Under the pieces are notes generated by a model that saw only the letters and a program-made list of their open reading frames with translations, did no database searches and was not told the origin of the DNA. A stretch of 38,413 bases of DNA from a virus: positions 1-38,413 of the IMG/VR virus record IMGVR_UViG_3300013132_000107. One strand, 5' to 3'. Positions within the stretch are counted from its first letter, which is position 1. The number at the start of each line of letters is the position of its first letter. Shown here piece after piece: positions 36,220 to 38,413 of the stretch. Made by a program: the position numbers and the translations under genes.

Positions 36220-37246
36220 TCATCGCGGCCTGACCATTTCCAATGCCAAGCCTGAGCGACTCAAAAGCCCCCTGAACCAAGGATTCTCTCGCATCTGCAT
36301 CAAACGCCAGCATTCCCAGCCGATGAATGACCTGCTCGTCATTGTCGCACAATAAGCCGTTCTCTCCGTCAGCGATAAACTCCGGCATCCCCCCGGTATT
36401 TGATCCGACAACCACAGATCCGCTTGCCATCGACTCAAAGGCAACCCTCGGGGCATTTTCAAGCCAAGGATAGTACATCAGGGTGACATGGCTGGCCGCC
36501 ATCATGTCAGAAAGAAGCAGGGGCTCATAAACATGGCCCAAAATGGTCCCCTTGATTTTCCCATTGTATGGATGATCCTCGTTCCTGTGGTCGCCGAGCT
36601 TGGCCTCTCCATTGGGCCCCCAACCAACAACATGGAACCCCTTTATTTTGGGGGCGGCATGCCTATAGGCGATATCCCACATATTATCCGGATATTTTAG
36701 CGGATCATCACGACCTATCCGAATGACATCAAACCTTGACCTGTCCTTCTGGTTGAGCCTGAATCTGCTCCAAGGAGAATAAATATTAAAGTATGTCCCA
36801 CAAATTCTTACCGTATTTTTTATTCCGTACCCGGATAATATCGGGGCAAGCCTTGAATGCTGAAACCTCGACTGGCATAGAACAGCCGCATTCGGAACAA
36901 GCGACAGGCCGACAAGCTCCTTCTCGGAAAGCGTATTCATGCATGGCCAGTACGCGAAAATGGCCGGCTTCTCATTGTTTGTCACAAGATGGGAAAACAC
37001 CTCGTCCTGACACCAGCACCAAAGTATTTTTCCCTCAAACATTCCGGGGCGGTACTCCTCGGTCTTTACACCTATCCCGTCAAAATACTTCCGCCGTGGC
37101 TCTCCGGCGCTGAGAACGTCTGTCCCCGGCATCAGGACGCACGTTACCTCATATTGGTTGAATCTAAGCAACTCTATGATGTGTCCGGCCTCGGGTCCGG
37201 CCCCTCCGCATTGATGAAGATAGCCCCAAACGTAAATATGCTTCAT
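36197..37246 (-). CDS. GT-B glycosyltransferase (GT1/GT4-like)
   Basis: The 349-aa product is a GT-B glycosyltransferase: the N-terminal half (HIYVWGYLHQCGGAGPEAGH) resembles an acceptor domain, and the C-terminal donor domain contains the EX7E motif ENAPRVAFE (E263 and E271) followed by GSVVVGSNTGGMPEFIADG and ENGLLC, typical of family GT4. It transfers a sugar from an activated donor. In phages it may modify DNA bases, the capsid or the host surface. The start ATG overlaps the upstream stop (ATGA). It is the 3'-most gene of the minus-strand module and converges on the plus-strand operon. No signal peptide or TM, so cytoplasmic. Confidence 0.85.
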   Translation of the reverse strand: MKHIYVWGYLHQCGGAGPEAGHIIELLRFNQYEVTCVLMPGTDVLSAGEPRRKYFDGIGVKTEEYRPGMFEGKILWCWCQDEVFSHLVTNNEKPAIFAYWPCMNTLSEKELVGLSLVPNAAVLCQSRFQHSRLAPILSGYGIKNTVRICGTYFNIYSPWSRFRLNQKDRSRFDVIRIGRDDPLKYPDNMWDIAYRHAAPKIKGFHVVGWGPNGEAKLGDHRNEDHPYNGKIKGTILGHVYEPLLLSDMMAASHVTLMYYPWLENAPRVAFESMASGSVVVGSNTGGMPEFIADGENGLLCDNDEQVIHRLGMLAFDADARESLVQGAFESLRLGIGNGQAAMTRFADFL

Positions 37247-37563
37247 ATCATCCTCTGTATCGACCGACAGCTTCTCCGCATGATTCTGGATATCTCGCGG
37301 ACGGTCAGGCCACCCCTTACAAGAATTCTGGCAATTTGGTATCTGGCATCCTGAAGTTCCCCGGTTCTGTCGTGGCTAAGAATTTGCTTCTCGGAATACC
37401 CCACTGAACCGCAGGCTTTTTTGAAGTCGGTGTCCCCCTCAATGGCATCATCCGTATTGGACGGAGCCTGAACTCGCACCTCAATGGCGTCCACGCGCTT
37501 CTCAAGGTTGCCTATTCTCAGGGAAAGCGCCTGAGCCACGGCCTTGTCTACGTCAACATACAT
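37243..37563 (-). CDS. Helix-turn-helix protein (106 aa, start uncertain)
   Basis: I prefer ATG at 37563 (protein MYVDVDKAVAQALSLRIGNL), which overlaps the upstream gene by 11 bases and has an AAGGGTGG-type site upstream. An alternative ATG at 37602 adds 13 residues and lacks a good site. The C-terminus DARYQIARILVRGGLTVREI then SRIMRRSCRSIQRM is a helix-turn-helix of the type that binds DNA. The N-terminal part contains a short coiled-coil (RIGNLEKRVDAIEVRVQ). It is likely a regulator or replication accessory protein of the minus-strand module. Confidence 0.7.
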   Translation of the reverse strand: MYVDVDKAVAQALSLRIGNLEKRVDAIEVRVQAPSNTDDAIEGDTDFKKACGSVGYSEKQILSHDRTGELQDARYQIARILVRGGLTVREISRIMRRSCRSIQRMI

Positions 37564-37939
37564 TGGGAATGCCCACCCTTCTGCCGTGCCTTTTCTCAGC
37601 ATCGGCTATCAGCTCATCCGTTCGCCGCTTAAACTCCTCACCGGACATGAGGAACATCTCCCTAGCCTTGTCGTACTGCTCTCCGTTGAGCATTCTTTTG
37701 AGCCAGTTCCATCCGTCCGCCGGAAGCCGGATACAAGCAAACCGAATTGAGTAGCATATCCCGTTGTCGGCGCAGAAGTTTTTGACCGGCTGACCAACCC
37801 TAACCCACTCCTCGTTGCCAAATCTTCCGGCCCGAGCCTCACCACCAAGCTCGCCAATGATCGATACGGCGTCAAGGTACCAATACTGGCTTTTGGCATC
37901 CATGACCTGAGGCTGGTATGTCTGGGTCTCCAAGTTCAC
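37553..37939 (-). CDS. Hypothetical early-module protein (128 aa)
   Basis: The gene starts at 37939, overlapping the upstream stop by ATGA. The product reads MNLETQTYQPQVMDAKSQYW, an RFGNEEWVRVGQPVKNFC stretch, then a helical C-terminus (FLMSGEEFKRRTDELIADAE). No family is recognised. It contains scattered Cys (NFCADNGICYSIRFACIRL) but no clear metal motif. Position between a replication-type gene and an HTH gene suggests an early function. Confidence 0.65.
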   Translation of the reverse strand: MNLETQTYQPQVMDAKSQYWYLDAVSIIGELGGEARAGRFGNEEWVRVGQPVKNFCADNGICYSIRFACIRLPADGWNWLKRMLNGEQYDKAREMFLMSGEEFKRRTDELIADAEKRHGRRVGIPNVC

Positions 37940-38413
37940 GCCGGCACCCCCTCAAGCTCCCGCTTCCTTAAAATCAAATCCTCCTCGGACGGCTTCCCTG
38001 CCGCCTCCCAAGCCTCTTTTGAGCCTAGTCCACACCAAGGACGGCTTGTGGGTGGGCTGTAGCAATGAAAATTATTAACCCTTTCCCTTCGCTTCGGTGG
38101 GAGCGTCGGCTTTGCCGTGTCCATCCATCTGACAACAAACTTGAGGCAATACCGCTTGTCGGGATGGGAAAGCAGATAGGCCTGCATTTTTTTCATTTCC
38201 ATGGCCGTATCGATGCCCCTCTCGCGTGAAAGCTTTAGGACCTGCTCTATTTTCGCCGCCTCATCCTCCCCACGAGCCTCGTTGACCTCTTTTTCTATCT
38301 TCGCCTGCTCCCTGACCATTCTCCGCGAGTAAATGATGCCATCGGAGTTTCGGCTAAATATCCCCGAGTTCTCAAGTTCGTTGCATATCGAAATGGCGTG
38401 TTTCTTTTCTATC
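37936..38413 (-). CDS. Replication-initiator-like protein, N-terminally partial (DUF1376/DnaD-like)
   Basis: The frame continues open to the right edge of the window, so the start is outside; the ATG at 38319 is internal. The visible N-terminal part reads CNELENSGIFSRNSDGIIYS then RRMVREQAKIEKEVNEARG, the pattern of phage YdaU/DUF1376 and DnaD-like replication proteins, where a winged helix 'elesgif...dg.iysrRmv' is followed by a charged linker. The C-terminus has KRYCLKFVVRWMDT, then an unstructured tail ending KPSEEDLILRKRELEGVPA. The likely role is loading of replication proteins at the phage origin. Assignment rests on motif appearance. Confidence 0.6.
   Translation of the reverse strand, partial: IEKKHAISICNELENSGIFSRNSDGIIYSRRMVREQAKIEKEVNEARGEDEAAKIEQVLKLSRERGIDTAMEMKKMQAYLLSHPDKRYCLKFVVRWMDTAKPTLPPKRRERVNNFHCYSPPTSRPWCGLGSKEAWEAAGKPSEEDLILRKRELEGVPA

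Noticed and set aside
1-38413. tRNA genes, CRISPR arrays, integrase or insertion sequences
   Set aside because: I saw no cloverleaf-forming segments with a GTTCRA-type T arm, no regularly spaced repeats, no recombinase motifs and no terminal inverted repeats. This is by eye and a tRNA scan could overturn it.

Overview
The window is a continuous piece of a tailed double-stranded DNA bacteriophage genome, probably podovirus-like. It carries a large terminase, a portal, an acidic scaffold, a major capsid protein resembling the N4-gp56/P22-like group, head-tail adaptors and a complete lysis cassette, but no recognisable tape measure, tail tube or sheath. Both ends cut through genes. I see no tRNA or rRNA genes, CRISPR arrays, insertion sequences, integrase or attachment site. 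The lipoprotein-plus-TM spanin candidate implies a Gram-negative (two-membrane) host; the host taxon cannot be named from the sequence.

Layout. 1-632 is the AT-rich 3' end of a probable tail or receptor-binding gene. Two small genes and the large terminase follow (629-2653). Next come a disordered 563-aa protein (2714-4405) and one open reading frame of 13.6 kb (4409-17986) encoding 4,525 residues. This giant combines hydrophobic segments, a ParB/DdrB-like domain, a GHKL ATPase, a HExxH zincin, a sigma-70-like segment and a C-terminal LPD38-like membrane region, as expected of a phage 'polyvalent' protein. The portal (17998-20217) comes next, then four unusual virion-type proteins (20221-25826: beta-rich, Ig-like 1,087 aa, small beta-rich, cysteine-rich), scaffold (25889-26929), major capsid protein (26956-28479) and a strong terminator. 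Head-tail connector genes (28536-30459) and three consecutive serine-rich proteins (30461-32977, interrupted by a coiled-coil/TM protein) follow. Lysis genes (32956-34209: spanin, holin, CHAP-type endolysin) precede a terminase-small-subunit candidate and small accessory genes, including a metallophosphoesterase and a winged helix protein (to 36219). From 36197 to the right end the genes lie on the minus strand: a glycosyltransferase, a helix-turn-helix protein, an unknown protein and a partial replication-type protein. These probably belong to a divergent early module whose promoter lies outside the window.

How it works together. Plus-strand genes are packed with ATGA/GTGA/TAATG junctions, so translation is probably coupled. 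Terminase, portal, scaffold, capsid and adaptors build the head. The giant protein is probably carried in the virion and delivered into the host (inference). The lysis genes are ordered spanin-holin-endolysin.

The most interesting observation is that a short motif, L-x-[A/S]-R-[Q/A/T]-P, usually followed by D/E, recurs six times in the giant protein, almost exactly between its recognisable domains. This suggests a phage polyprotein with repeated processing sites, and the zincin carried in the same chain is a possible protease. A second striking signal is a 67-aa out-of-frame reading frame (12435-12638) with its own Shine-Dalgarno, lying in a low-complexity linker of the giant gene.
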